Below are positions 21,646 to 30,433 of a DNA stretch of 64,000 nucleotides, piece by piece. The first letter of the stretch is position 1; each line of letters begins with the position of its first letter. A program made the position numbers and the translations under genes. Location of the stretch: positions 1-64,000 of the forward strand of contig JAHDDX010000006.1 in the NCBI GenBank assembly GCA_020629135.1, given 5' to 3'. Under the pieces are notes generated by a model. It was not told the origin of the DNA, ran no database searches, and saw only the letters and a program-made list of their open reading frames with translations. Source of the DNA: Hellea sp. GTDB taxonomy: Bacteria > Pseudomonadota > Alphaproteobacteria > Caulobacterales > Maricaulaceae.

Positions 21646-22974
21646 TCATTTCCCAACACAAAACCGGGAAAAAATCGCATCCAGCACAGCTTCTATATCT
21701 GTTTCGCCCGCTAACTCCTTGATCGCGTGCAAAGCCACTCTTACATCATCTCCCGACAACTCTGGAGCCACTACAAGATTGTTTATCGCCCGTTCCAACG
21801 CCTCAACCGCTCGAGAAACGCAATCCCGATGACGCGCTCGCGTCAGCCCTGGGGAAGAGGACATCGAAAACTCAGACCGAACTTTATTTCTTAGCTCTTC
21901 TTGAAAAACATCAAGACCCTCTCGCGTTTTCAAGCTGACCTGAAAATGTTTTCTGTTGGCCAAATTGGCGTGTGTATTTTCTTCTATGTCAATTTTATTG
22001 ATCAGCAATATATCATTATTATTCAATAGGTTAAGTGTTTCTGTATCCACATCCTCAGGTGTAACCACCCCAATTCGTAATTCACAGTCTTCACTTCGTT
22101 TTATAGCGCGTCGCACACCTTCCGCTTCGATTTCATCTTGTGTTTCTCTAAGGCCCGCCGTGTCGGCTATTCTAACCGGCAGACCTGCCAATTCAAAATG
22201 AGCATCGACTATGTCTCGAGTTGTTCCAGCAGTATGAGATACAATCGCCGTGTCACGCCCGGTTAGAAAATTGATGAGACTGGACTTGCCCGCATTGGGC
22301 GGGCCAATAATGGCTATATCCAAGCCGTGCCGAATCTTCTCTCCCCGAAACCCGTCTTCCAAAAGAGATCTCATTTTGGAAACGGTTTCCGCTAAAGGTT
22401 TATATCCCACGTGGGCTAATTCATTGGGTACGTCCTGCTCATCCGGAAAATCGATCTCTCCCTCAATTGCCGCTAGCACGTCTATCAAATTATCTCTCCA
22501 AGAAAGATATTCGTCCCGTAAGCCGCCTTGCATTTGCCGTAAAGCCTGTGCACGTTGAACCTGACTGTCAGAATCAATCAAATCTGCCAGACCTTCCGCC
22601 TCAGTCAGGTCCATTTTCCCGTTTTCAAAAGCACGTCGTGTAAATTCGCCGGGCAGCGCTTCTCTCGCCCCTGCCTGAGTTAACGCGCTTGCCATCGCCT
22701 CTATTACCGCTGGACTCCCATGAGTTTGAAACTCAATCAGGTCTTCACCCGTAAAGCTTTTTGGCGATTTAAACCGAATTACCAAACCTTCATCCAAAGG
22801 CTCACCGTCCTTTGTTGCTAATTTTCGAAAAACGGCCTTACGCGGTTGGGGCAGGGGACCCGGCGCCAATTGCGCTACTATATGATCGGAATTTTCGCCG
22901 CTCACCCGAAACACCGCAACACCTGAACGGCCCGGTCCGCTCGAAAGCGCAAATATCGTATCCGAACTCGCCAT
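21646..22974 (-). CDS. mnmE: tRNA modification GTPase MnmE
   Basis: The 442-aa protein has the N-terminal folate-binding domain (TIFALSSGPGRSGVAVFRVSG), a helical domain interrupted by a G domain with GPPNAGKSSLIN, DTAGLRET and NKID, and the C-terminal FCVGK that supplies the catalytic cysteine. It partners MnmG in wobble uridine modification. It begins at the base next to the stop of the upstream dehydrogenase gene. Confidence 0.96.
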   Translation of the reverse strand: MASSDTIFALSSGPGRSGVAVFRVSGENSDHIVAQLAPGPLPQPRKAVFRKLATKDGEPLDEGLVIRFKSPKSFTGEDLIEFQTHGSPAVIEAMASALTQAGAREALPGEFTRRAFENGKMDLTEAEGLADLIDSDSQVQRAQALRQMQGGLRDEYLSWRDNLIDVLAAIEGEIDFPDEQDVPNELAHVGYKPLAETVSKMRSLLEDGFRGEKIRHGLDIAIIGPPNAGKSSLINFLTGRDTAIVSHTAGTTRDIVDAHFELAGLPVRIADTAGLRETQDEIEAEGVRRAIKRSEDCELRIGVVTPEDVDTETLNLLNNNDILLINKIDIEENTHANLANRKHFQVSLKTREGLDVFQEELRNKVRSEFSMSSSPGLTRARHRDCVSRAVEALERAINNLVVAPELSGDDVRVALHAIKELAGETDIEAVLDAIFSRFCVGK

Positions 22975-24096
22975 CTAGTTTTTAGGCGTAATACGAAGAA
23001 GTTCTCCGCCGTCTGCCGATTCTGTTAAAGCCAATACAGCCCCGTCGTAATCCTGTTTCACGTCTCGAACTCTCTGACCCCGATCCGCGAGCAATCGTTC
23101 TTCGCCGACCGCTTTATTGTTCGAAAGATCTACTCGCCAAATCGATTTTCCTGCCAAAGCGCCTATCAACGCATCCCCTTGCCAGTCTTCAAACAAATCA
23201 CCCCGATAAATAACTAAGCCGCTTGGGGCAATGGACGGCACCCAGTCCTTGACGAAGGGTTCCGTCCCCTCAAATTTATCATAAGGCGTAATTCTGGCCC
23301 CGTTATAATCCCGTCCTGTCGTTGCCAAAGGCCAACCATAATTAGCCCCCTGTTTAATCAGGTTCAACTCGTCTCCACCGCGTGGTCCATGTTCGTGTGA
23401 CCATAATGAGCCGGTCGCCAGATCATAAGCCAATCCCTGGACATTACGATGCCCATAGGAATAAATTTCCGGCCGAGCATTTTCATCTCTGATAAAAGGA
23501 TTGTTATTTGCTGGACTTCCATCGCGATTAATTCTGATGATCTTTCCTAAGTGAGTATCTAAAGTCTGCGCTTTTTCGCGAAACGCAAAACCATCGCCCA
23601 ACGTCAAAACCAGAGTATCGTCGGGCAAAAAAACCATTTTCCCGCCAAAATGAGATCCCGCCTGTTTAGGTGAAGCCTTAAAAATGACCTGACCGTCCCT
23701 GAGAGCAGCTCCATCAAAACGGCTTTTATAAATTGCCGTTCCGTTGTGATCTGCCGTTCCATAAACATAGGAAATGTAAACTTCGCGACTGGTCTCAAAA
23801 TCAGGCGCCAGCACCACGCCCAACAAACCTCCTTGTCCGTTAACAAAAATATCGTCGGGCAGACCCTCGAGATCGTTAGTTTTGTTTCCTGAAACAAGCT
23901 TTATTGTTCCGCCAATTTCTGTAACCAAATAACCCTCTCCGGGCAAAGGTGCGACACCCCAGGGTTTCACCAAATCATTTGAGAGGACTTCTATGGTAAA
24001 ATTATCTGAAGGCAAATCTGTTACGTCATGAGGAGGCTGAGCCTCCTGACAGGCTGAGAGTAGAATAGCCGCAGCAAAGACAAGTCCATATTTCAT
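22975..24096 (-). CDS. PQQ-dependent sugar dehydrogenase-like lipoprotein (GSDH family)
   Basis: The 373-aa protein has a lipoprotein signal peptide (AAAILLSAC) and the six-bladed beta-propeller pattern of soluble glucose/aldose dehydrogenases (LVKPWGVAPLPGEGYLVTE, HFGGKMVFLPDDTLVLTLGD, YSYGHRNVQGLAYD, WSHEHGPRGGDELN). Relatives such as E. coli YliI oxidise aldose sugars with PQQ. No PQQ synthesis genes are in the window. Its position between rho and mnmE is not the usual content of this conserved block. Confidence 0.87.
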   Translation of the reverse strand: MKYGLVFAAAILLSACQEAQPPHDVTDLPSDNFTIEVLSNDLVKPWGVAPLPGEGYLVTEIGGTIKLVSGNKTNDLEGLPDDIFVNGQGGLLGVVLAPDFETSREVYISYVYGTADHNGTAIYKSRFDGAALRDGQVIFKASPKQAGSHFGGKMVFLPDDTLVLTLGDGFAFREKAQTLDTHLGKIIRINRDGSPANNNPFIRDENARPEIYSYGHRNVQGLAYDLATGSLWSHEHGPRGGDELNLIKQGANYGWPLATTGRDYNGARITPYDKFEGTEPFVKDWVPSIAPSGLVIYRGDLFEDWQGDALIGALAGKSIWRVDLSNNKAVGEERLLADRGQRVRDVKQDYDGAVLALTESADGGELLRITPKN

Positions 24097-24161
24097 TTCA
24101 CTCTCCGATTGACCTATAACATTATTTTAGGCCATCTTACTCCAATCACAAGGATAGTCCC

Positions 24162-24635
24162 ATGGTAAAGAAAATAATCAGATTTCTAAGGTATTTTCTA
24201 TTTCCGTTATGTGTCGCCGTTTTAATTACAACCATGCTCGGCATGGTGTTTTCAACGCAAAAAGTTATCAGCGCCCTCAACGAACTTGGCGGAGAGATTG
24301 GTTTCTCTGATAGATTATCGATGACCGCTTATGATCTCAAATATTTTGGGTCTTTATATATAGTCTTCGTTTTTGTAGCCTTTCTTGTCGCAATGATCGT
24401 CGCGCTATTAATCGCCCGTAAATTGCCGCACCTAAAATTTCTGCTCGTTTTAGGCGCAGGGTTTGTCGCAATCATAATCTTGCTAAACGGAATGAAAATG
24501 GCGTTTTTTGATATCAACTTGGTCGCTGGCGCCCGAGATGGTTTTGGTTACTTCCTACAAGGCCTGGCCGGTTTAGCGGGCGGCTGGGTATTTTACCGGT
24601 TAAACCAAAAACCCTTAGCGCATGAAGAAGCCTAA
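24162..24635 (+). CDS. Four-span membrane protein, function unknown
   Basis: The 157-aa product has about four hydrophobic segments (FLFPLCVAVLITTMLGMVF, SLYIVFVFVAFLVAMIVALLI, FLLVLGAGFVAIIILL and YFLQGLAGLAGGWVFY) separated by short polar loops. I recognise no catalytic motif or family. AAGGATAG precedes the ATG. It is the only plus-strand gene in a 10-kb minus-strand block, and its 3' end overlaps the next minus-strand gene by 21 nt. Confidence 0.7.
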   Translation: MVKKIIRFLRYFLFPLCVAVLITTMLGMVFSTQKVISALNELGGEIGFSDRLSMTAYDLKYFGSLYIVFVFVAFLVAMIVALLIARKLPHLKFLLVLGAGFVAIIILLNGMKMAFFDINLVAGARDGFGYFLQGLAGLAGGWVFYRLNQKPLAHEEA

Positions 24636-24866
24636 ATTCAAAAACAAGGTTAAAGCTATGGATATGATTATCATGGCTTTCCAGGGGAAAAATACTTTTA
24701 CCCGTGGGCGCTCTCCGCATTCGATCTGACGTTCCTGTTCTTCTATCTTGCTTTTTAGGTGATCAAAAGTTTTTCGGCTCGCCTTGGGAAACAAGACCGG
24801 CAAAAAATTAAGCGCCAGGGTGAGAACCACTGACGCTATAATCGACCAGAATATAAAATCTGGCAT
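24615..24866 (-). CDS. Small two-span membrane protein downstream of rho, function unknown
   Basis: The 83-aa product has an N-terminal hydrophobic segment (FIFWSIIASVVLTLALNFLPVL), a charged middle (KSKIEEQERQIECGERPRVK) and a C-terminal hydrophobic segment (AMIIISIALTLFLNLGFF). The FFP.. C-terminal half faintly recalls DUF2905 proteins, but I would not assign it. It begins 4 nt after the rho stop, so it is probably cotranscribed with rho. Confidence 0.65.
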   Translation of the reverse strand: MPDFIFWSIIASVVLTLALNFLPVLFPKASRKTFDHLKSKIEEQERQIECGERPRVKVFFPWKAMIIISIALTLFLNLGFFMR

Positions 24867-24870
24867 GACA

Positions 24871-26166
24871 TCAGGTATTCATACTGTCAAAGAAGTCTGA
24901 ATTTGATTTTGTTTCTTTAAGTTTGGAGATCAAAAACTCGATAGCATCCATTGTTCCCATTGGATTCAAAATTCGACGCAAAACGAAAGTTTTTTGAAGC
25001 TCAACTGGATCTACCAGTAATTCTTCTTTTCGCGTGCCAGACTTGGTCACATCTATCGCCGGGAAAACCCGTTTATCAGAAACTTTCCGATCCAGGATAA
25101 TTTCGCTGTTACCAGTACCTTTAAATTCTTCAAAGATAACCTCATCCATACGCGAACCAGTTTCGATCAAAGCCGTTGCAATAATCGTTAAAGATCCACC
25201 TTCTTCTATATTCCGGGCTGCCCCGAAAAAGCGTTTGGGACGCTGCAAAGCATTGGCATCGACACCACCGGTCAAAACCTTCCCCGAACTTGGGACAACC
25301 GTATTATAAGCGCGACCCAACCGGGTAATACTATCCAGCAAAATCACCACATCCTTACCATGTTCGGTCAGGCGTTTGGCTTTTTGTATGACCATTTCGG
25401 CCACCTGAACGTGGCGTGTCGCAGGCTCGTCAAAGGTAGAGCTTACAACTTCGCCCTTTACAGAACGCTGCATGTCCGTGACTTCTTCAGGCCGCTCGTC
25501 AATCAAAAGAACAAGAACATAACATTCCGGGTGATTGGCCTCGATGGAATGCGCAATATTTTGCAACAATACCGTCTTACCTGTACGTGGTGGGGCCACG
25601 ATCAAGGCGCGCTGGCCTTTACCGATCGGTGACACAATATCGATAATACGTCCTGACAGGTCTTTACGGGTTGGATCCTCAATTTCCATAGACAGGCGCT
25701 GGTCCGGATAAAGCGGTGTCAAATTGTCAAAATGAGCTTTATTTCGTGCATTTTCTGGTGTCTCGAAATTGATATTGGCAACTTCGGTCAGCGCAAAATA
25801 ACGCTCATTGTCGCGCGGGCTCCGGATTTGCCCTGAAATTGTATCACCTGTGCGAAGTCCAAATTTACGGATCTGTTTCGGGCTTACATAAATATCGTCA
25901 GGGCCCGGCAAATAATTCGCTTCGGGTGCGCGAAGAAATCCAAATCCGTCCTGCAGGACTTCAATGACTCCACCGCCATTAATTTCAATATCCCGTTCAG
26001 CCAGATCTTTAAGAACCGAAAAGAAAATATCCTGCTTGCGCATACTGCCCGCATTTTCAATGCCGACAGCTTCCGCAAACCGGATCAATTCCGCCGGTTT
26101 TTTCTCTTTGAGGTCATCCAGACTGATGGATTTCAGGTTTTCGATATCTATACTTGTATCAGACAT
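24871..26166 (-). CDS. rho: Transcription termination factor Rho
   Basis: The 431-aa protein has the N-terminal Rho helix bundle ([21 protein letters not shown]), the cold-shock-like RNA-binding domain ([27 protein letters not shown]) and the hexameric ATPase core with Walker [12 protein letters not shown] and [14 protein letters not shown]. Length is standard. A CGGCT/AGCCG hairpin (26224-26238) lies in the 120-nt leader between hemJ and rho and might attenuate the transcript. Confidence 0.98.
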   Translation of the reverse strand: MSDTSIDIENLKSISLDDLKEKKPAELIRFAEAVGIENAGSMRKQDIFFSVLKDLAERDIEINGGGVIEVLQDGFGFLRAPEANYLPGPDDIYVSPKQIRKFGLRTGDTISGQIRSPRDNERYFALTEVANINFETPENARNKAHFDNLTPLYPDQRLSMEIEDPTRKDLSGRIIDIVSPIGKGQRALIVAPPRTGKTVLLQNIAHSIEANHPECYVLVLLIDERPEEVTDMQRSVKGEVVSSTFDEPATRHVQVAEMVIQKAKRLTEHGKDVVILLDSITRLGRAYNTVVPSSGKVLTGGVDANALQRPKRFFGAARNIEEGGSLTIIATALIETGSRMDEVIFEEFKGTGNSEIILDRKVSDKRVFPAIDVTKSGTRKEELLVDPVELQKTFVLRRILNPMGTMDAIEFLISKLKETKSNSDFFDSMNT

Positions 26167-26289
26167 AATATTCCGTTGGGGTTATTCGCTCTTCATTATT
26201 AGAATTTTGGATTAAGAAGAGGGCGGCTAGAACAGCCGACTTTGTTGATAACGTCCCATAATCATAAATGAAATAGAGCGTCAAGTAAA

Positions 26290-26727
26290 TTAAAAAGGCT
26301 CTATCACCGCCATGATTACAATCAGAACAGTCAAAAGCGCCGGGATTTCATTGGATAGACGATAAAATTTTTCACTGCGGGGTCTTTCGCCCCGTTCAAA
26401 TTTTTTCCGGTCCGCAGATAGCAAACCATGAAATCCAAAAATAACAAAAACTGCGGCGAGTTTCACATATAACCAGGCTGAACTGGTAAATACTTCCCAG
26501 CGAATATGAATAAGCATCAAACCAAAAACAAAAGCCAGGATCATTGCCGGGTTTATTATTATTCGTAGAAGTTTGCGTTCTTGAATTTTCAGAGTTTCAT
26601 CAAGTTCCCCACCCGGTTCAGCCTGACTGTGATAAACAAATAGTCGCGGCAAATATAACATACCGGCCATCCAAAAGATGACAAAAATAATATGGCCCGC
26701 CCGGATCCATTCATAATATTCAGACAT
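26290..26727 (-). CDS. hemJ: Protoporphyrinogen IX oxidase, HemJ type
   Basis: The small four-span protein has the HemJ pattern: an N-terminal EWIRAGHIIFVIFWMAGMLYLPRLFVYH with conserved His residues, then WLYVKLAAVFVIFGFHG and a final NEIPALLTVLIVIMAVIEPF. HemJ oxidises protoporphyrinogen IX in many alphaproteobacteria and cyanobacteria. I start it at ATG 26727 (MSEYYEW, 145 aa), preceded by GAGGTGATT; the start overlaps the hemE stop by 8 nt, which fits translational coupling in heme synthesis. Confidence 0.92.
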   Translation of the reverse strand: MSEYYEWIRAGHIIFVIFWMAGMLYLPRLFVYHSQAEPGGELDETLKIQERKLLRIIINPAMILAFVFGLMLIHIRWEVFTSSAWLYVKLAAVFVIFGFHGLLSADRKKFERGERPRSEKFYRLSNEIPALLTVLIVIMAVIEPF

Positions 26728-27766
26728 AATCACCTCGACCCGTCCGCACATGATTAATCACTGCGTGAACATTTTCGATTTTGACATCTGGTGACACGCC
26801 GTGACCCAAATTAAAAATATGTGGGCCTGTTATTTGATCTAGTACATTTTGCACGGCGGCTTCAAGCGCCTTGCCGCCAATCCTTAACGCTAATGGATCC
26901 AGATTGCCCTGAACCGGCATCGCAGATGGTATAATCTCTCTGAATTTATGCAACGGAACATCTGTCCCCGCGGCAATTGCGGTTACACCCGTTTTATGGG
27001 CGTATCGACCCGCATTCAGACCCGCTCCACGAGGAAACCCAATGATTGGACAATTAATCCCAGCCGATCTGACCCGATCTATAATCATCTTGGTCGGTGC
27101 TATAACCAACCTATCAAATAAAGCCGGTGATAACCCTTCAGCCCAGCTTTCAAAGATCTTTAAAACATCTGCACCCGCTTGCGCTTGCTTGATCAGATAT
27201 AAAGCGCTTGTTTCTGCTAAAGCCTTTAACAACTCATCCATTGCTTCTGGATGTTCATAAGCAAATCTTTTTGCCCCTTCTTTACTCGGTGTGCCGCGCC
27301 CTTCAATCATATAAGTCGCAACGGTCCAGGGTCCGCCGCAAAAACCGATTAGCGTTTTATTTTCATCTAATTCAGCCCGCACCCGTCTCACCGTTTCATA
27401 AACCGGTTCAAGATGGCTCATATCTGGATCGAATTTCCTAATGTCCGCGACAGATAACGGATCAAGAACAGGCCCAACCCCTTTCTCGAATCTGACATCA
27501 CGACCAAGGGTTATAGGCACTAATAATATATCGGCGAACAAAATTGCGGCATCCATATCATAGCGCCTGACAGGTTGAAGAGTCACTTCAGAAGCCAGGT
27601 CTGGTGAAAAACAAAAATCTATGAAGTTTTTAGCCTGGGCCCTGATTTCAAGATATTCAGGCAGGTGACGACCCGCCTGGCGCATCATCCAGATAGGGGG
27701 CGGTGTTTCTATTTTACCGCTGAGCACATTTAAGACGTTTTTTGGCAAGATGTTAAACCTGTTCAT
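26720..27766 (-). CDS. hemE: Uroporphyrinogen decarboxylase
   Basis: The protein has both family signatures, PPIWMMRQAGRHLPEY near the N-terminus and GFCGGPWTVATYMIEG in the middle, with the catalytic Asp region FSPDLASEVTLQPVRRY. It converts uroporphyrinogen III to coproporphyrinogen III. I use the ATG at 27766 (348 aa) instead of the track's TTG. Its 5' end faces the probable replication origin, as in Caulobacter, where hemE borders Cori. Confidence 0.95.
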   Translation of the reverse strand: MNRFNILPKNVLNVLSGKIETPPPIWMMRQAGRHLPEYLEIRAQAKNFIDFCFSPDLASEVTLQPVRRYDMDAAILFADILLVPITLGRDVRFEKGVGPVLDPLSVADIRKFDPDMSHLEPVYETVRRVRAELDENKTLIGFCGGPWTVATYMIEGRGTPSKEGAKRFAYEHPEAMDELLKALAETSALYLIKQAQAGADVLKIFESWAEGLSPALFDRLVIAPTKMIIDRVRSAGINCPIIGFPRGAGLNAGRYAHKTGVTAIAAGTDVPLHKFREIIPSAMPVQGNLDPLALRIGGKALEAAVQNVLDQITGPHIFNLGHGVSPDVKIENVHAVINHVRTGRGDYV

Positions 27767-27886
27767 CCCCAAATCTGAATCTCTCTATATTATAAATAAA
27801 GAAGGAATAGTTGTAGGGAGGTGGAGAATGTGGATGAAATTAACCTTTTATTGATCTGTGTTAATATCAATTAACCTTATAGAACT

Positions 27887-27895
27887 TTATCCACA
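27887..27895 (+). promoter_or_regulatory. Perfect DnaA box (TTATCCACA)
   Basis: Exact 9-mer match to the high-affinity DnaA box in the hemE-ppsR gap. It faces the opposite way to the second perfect box 31 nt downstream. Confidence 0.85.
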
Positions 27896-27926
27896 GAGTA
27901 TAAATTTAATTATGTACAAATGAATA

Positions 27927-27935
27927 TGTGGATAA
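27927..27935 (-). promoter_or_regulatory. Perfect DnaA box (TTATCCACA on the minus strand)
   Basis: TGTGGATAA on the plus strand is the complement of the perfect DnaA 9-mer. Two single-mismatch boxes in the same orientation follow at 27969 and 27981. Confidence 0.85.
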
Positions 27936-28153
27936 ATGCCACATCATACGAAAATAGGTAATACTCATAGTGGATAAATCTATGGATAAAATTGAGTCAT
28001 TTCTTATCCTCGAAGTTCATGTAATTCTTGGAATTTTCTTTTCCCCGTGTATGAATTCATGAAATAGGCCAGATTTGTTAGTGGGATTCACAATAAAACT
28101 TGGATGTGCGGTTTCGCTGGGGATAGGGTCAAAAAAGCCTGAGTAAAAAATAC

Positions 28154-28987
28154 GTGTTATCCAAAAATTCGAATATCGCCATTTACTTCCATATTCATAT
28201 GGTTTCGGATTCAACCGGAGAAACTCTGGTTGCCATGATGAAAGCTTCATGCGCGCAATATAGAGGTGCTCGGGCTTTGGAACACTTGCACACGCTTGTA
28301 CGAACTGAAGAACAAATGGAACAAACTCTGGCCGATATTGAAAATCGGCCAGGTGTCGTTCTTTATACGATTGCAAATCCTGATCGCCGAAAAATGCTCG
28401 AAAAACGCTGTAATGAACTGAAAATTCCAGCGATTTCTATTCTGGATCCAACACTGAATATGCTGGGGCGTTATCTTGGGGCAGCCATGACCCACGAAGT
28501 TGGTGCGCAACGTAATCTGGATTCTGCCTATTATGACCGAATAGCCGCATTAGATTACGCTATGGCCCATGATGATGGGCAAAATGTACCGGGCCTTAAA
28601 GAAGCCGATATCATTTTGCTGGGAATTAGCCGGACATCGAAAACACCAACCTCTATTTACCTGGCCAATCGCGGATTTAAGACGGGTAATATACCACTCG
28701 TTCCCAGTGCGCCTTTACCGGCAATTTTGGATACATTTACAGAGCCTTTTATTGTTGGACTGATAGCGTCTCCGGACCGGATCGCTCAAATTCGGTCTCA
28801 AAGATTGATCGGATTAAACGAAACCAAACAATCAACCTATACAGATATTGCTCAAGTTCGGACGGAAATGCGAGACGCAAAACGCATGTTTGTGAAAAAA
28901 GGTTATCCCGTAGTCGATGTTACGCGCCGGTCCATTGAAGAAACAGCCGCAAAAATCATCAATCTATATCAATCGGCAGGCCGATAA
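28154..28987 (+). CDS. ppsR: PPDK/PEP synthase regulatory kinase/phosphorylase (DUF299)
   Basis: The 277-aa protein starts IYFHIHMVSDSTGETL and has the P-loop-like GISRTSKTPTSIYLANRG and GLIASPDRIAQIRSQRL, all typical of the bifunctional regulator that phosphorylates and dephosphorylates pyruvate phosphate dikinase or PEP synthase. The start is probably the GTG at 28154, since family members begin just before FH.H.VSDSTGET, but no good ribosome binding site is seen; the ATG at 28199 is the alternative. Confidence 0.9.
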   Translation: MLSKNSNIAIYFHIHMVSDSTGETLVAMMKASCAQYRGARALEHLHTLVRTEEQMEQTLADIENRPGVVLYTIANPDRRKMLEKRCNELKIPAISILDPTLNMLGRYLGAAMTHEVGAQRNLDSAYYDRIAALDYAMAHDDGQNVPGLKEADIILLGISRTSKTPTSIYLANRGFKTGNIPLVPSAPLPAILDTFTEPFIVGLIASPDRIAQIRSQRLIGLNETKQSTYTDIAQVRTEMRDAKRMFVKKGYPVVDVTRRSIEETAAKIINLYQSAGR

Positions 28988-28988
28988 A

Positions 28989-29582
28989 ATGACCCGTTTG
29001 ATATTAGCGTCAGGCAGTCAAATCCGCCGAGATATTTTAACCGGTGCCGGGCTGGAGTTTGAGGTAATCGTCAAACCTGTCGATGAAGCAGCGATCAAAG
29101 CCTCAATGTTGGCCGAAGGCGAAAAACCCAAAGATATTGCAGATGCTCTGGCCGAAGCCAAAGCCCGAAAAGTCAGCTTGATAGAGCCAGGACTGGTAAT
29201 TGGTGCGGACCAGATTATGGTCATGGACGGTATAGTTTTTGATAAGCCCCGGGATATCGAAGAGGCCCGGGACCGCCTAAAAGATATGCGGGGAAAAACC
29301 CATTATCTGATCGGGGCCGTGGTTATTTGTGAAAACGGGCAGCCGGTTTGGCGCCATGTGTCAAAAACAAGTTTGACGGTTCGGGATTTTAGCGATGAAT
29401 TTCTCGAATATTATCTGGGGCTCGAAGGAGAGCGCGTCTGTAAAAGTGTTGGAGCTTACCGATTTGAAGGTCCCGGATCACAGCTTTTTTCACATGTAGA
29501 AGGGGATTTCTTTTCAATCCTTGGATTATCTCTGCTTCCGGTTTTGGATTATCTTCGTATTCGTGGAGCAATTTTGGGATGA
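28989..29582 (+). CDS. maf: Maf family nucleotide pyrophosphatase
   Basis: From the ATG at 28989 (one nt after the ppsR stop) the 197-aa product begins LILASGSQIRRDIL, the Maf nucleotide-binding signature. It continues with KARKVS and VIGADQIMV (catalytic Asp), and DKPRDIEEARDRLKDMRGKTHYL. Maf proteins hydrolyse non-canonical or modified nucleoside triphosphates. The longer start in the track overlaps ppsR and is unlikely. Confidence 0.93.
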   Translation: MTRLILASGSQIRRDILTGAGLEFEVIVKPVDEAAIKASMLAEGEKPKDIADALAEAKARKVSLIEPGLVIGADQIMVMDGIVFDKPRDIEEARDRLKDMRGKTHYLIGAVVICENGQPVWRHVSKTSLTVRDFSDEFLEYYLGLEGERVCKSVGAYRFEGPGSQLFSHVEGDFFSILGLSLLPVLDYLRIRGAILG

Positions 29583-30433
29583 GCGCACCTATTCCTAAGC
29601 TCGCTGGCGTATGTGGATGGCCGATCCATCATTCCTTGTCGCCCATGCTCCATTCGTTTTGGCTTCGCAAAATGAAACTGCCGGGGGCCTATGTGCATTT
29701 TGCCGTAAGACCGGATAAAGCCCATGACGCGTTTCAGTCTCTTAAAAAAACATCCATAGTCGGGGTGAATGTCACAATTCCTCTTAAACATTTGGCCCAT
29801 GAGGCAGCTGACCGCCTAAGCCCAGATGCGCGTAAACTTGGCGTGGTCAATTGCCTCTATAAAAGCAAGGGCGAGCTGGTTGGTCACAATACAGATCTTG
29901 AAGGTTTTGCCGCCCCATTATTACAACATTTCGGGGCTCGGCAGGTCATGAATGTACCTGCTATGATATTGGGGAATGGTGGAGCTTCACAGGCCGTAAT
30001 CGGCGCTTTGATTTCTTTAAACTGTCCGGAAATACGCCTTTGTGGTCGAAATAATGATAAAAGCGAAGCGATTTGCGCCGATATCAATATTCCCAGTCTT
30101 TATCCGGTGCGCTGGGAAGAGCGCCATATCTACCTGCCAAGCACGGGTCTGATTATTAATGCAAGTGCCGGTGGCATGGCGGGTAATTCAGAGCTTGAGA
30201 TAGATCTTGCCCGGGCACACCCGGAAAGCTTCATTTATGATCTGGTTTATATTCCCGAAAAAACCGGCCTCTTAAAACAGGCCGAGCAATATGGTCTCTC
30301 GCATATTGGAGGGCTCGAAATGTTGATTGGTCAAGCGCGACCGTCTTTCAAGCTCTTTTTCGGCAAAACGCCACCGCTGGACCTGGACCCTGCACCGATA
30401 CTCCGTAAAACCCTTGCCGGTGACGCGGGGTGA
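29579..30433 (+). CDS. aroE: Shikimate dehydrogenase
   Basis: The 284-aa protein starts LAGVCGWPIHHSLSPMLHSFWL (the SLSP substrate motif), has GVNVTIPLKH with the catalytic Lys and GHNTDLEGF with the catalytic Asp, and a GNGGASQAV nucleotide motif. It reduces 3-dehydroshikimate in the aromatic amino acid pathway. It overlaps maf and coaE by 4 nt each, giving tight coupling maf-aroE-coaE. Confidence 0.95.
   Translation: MSAPIPKLAGVCGWPIHHSLSPMLHSFWLRKMKLPGAYVHFAVRPDKAHDAFQSLKKTSIVGVNVTIPLKHLAHEAADRLSPDARKLGVVNCLYKSKGELVGHNTDLEGFAAPLLQHFGARQVMNVPAMILGNGGASQAVIGALISLNCPEIRLCGRNNDKSEAICADINIPSLYPVRWEERHIYLPSTGLIINASAGGMAGNSELEIDLARAHPESFIYDLVYIPEKTGLLKQAEQYGLSHIGGLEMLIGQARPSFKLFFGKTPPLDLDPAPILRKTLAGDAG

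Larger units (their letters stand above)
27767..28153. other. Probable chromosomal replication origin (oriC) between hemE and ppsR
   Basis: This 387-nt AT-rich gap without a gene separates divergent hemE and ppsR, the location of the Caulobacter origin. It contains two perfect DnaA boxes (27887-27895 plus strand, 27927-27935 minus strand) and near matches at 27829-27837 (TCATCCACA), 27969-27977 (TTATCCACT) and 27981-27989 (TTATCCATA). Another, TTATCCAAA, overlaps the ppsR start at 28157-28165. TTAACC occurs twice (27840, 27871), and TTAA pairs spaced near those of CtrA sites are present but do not match TTAA-N7-TTAA exactly. parAB/parS lie 5-10 kb away. Confidence 0.85.

Noticed and set aside
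27861-27874. CtrA-binding site in the origin
   Set aside because: TTAATATCAATTAA has a 6-nt spacer, not the 7 of the CtrA consensus, so it is mentioned only as suggestive within the origin entry.
28017-28376. 119-aa minus-strand ORF across the origin and the 5' end of ppsR
   Set aside because: It is antisense to ppsR, has no ribosome binding site or family pattern, and lies over the DnaA-box region; treated as a shadow ORF.
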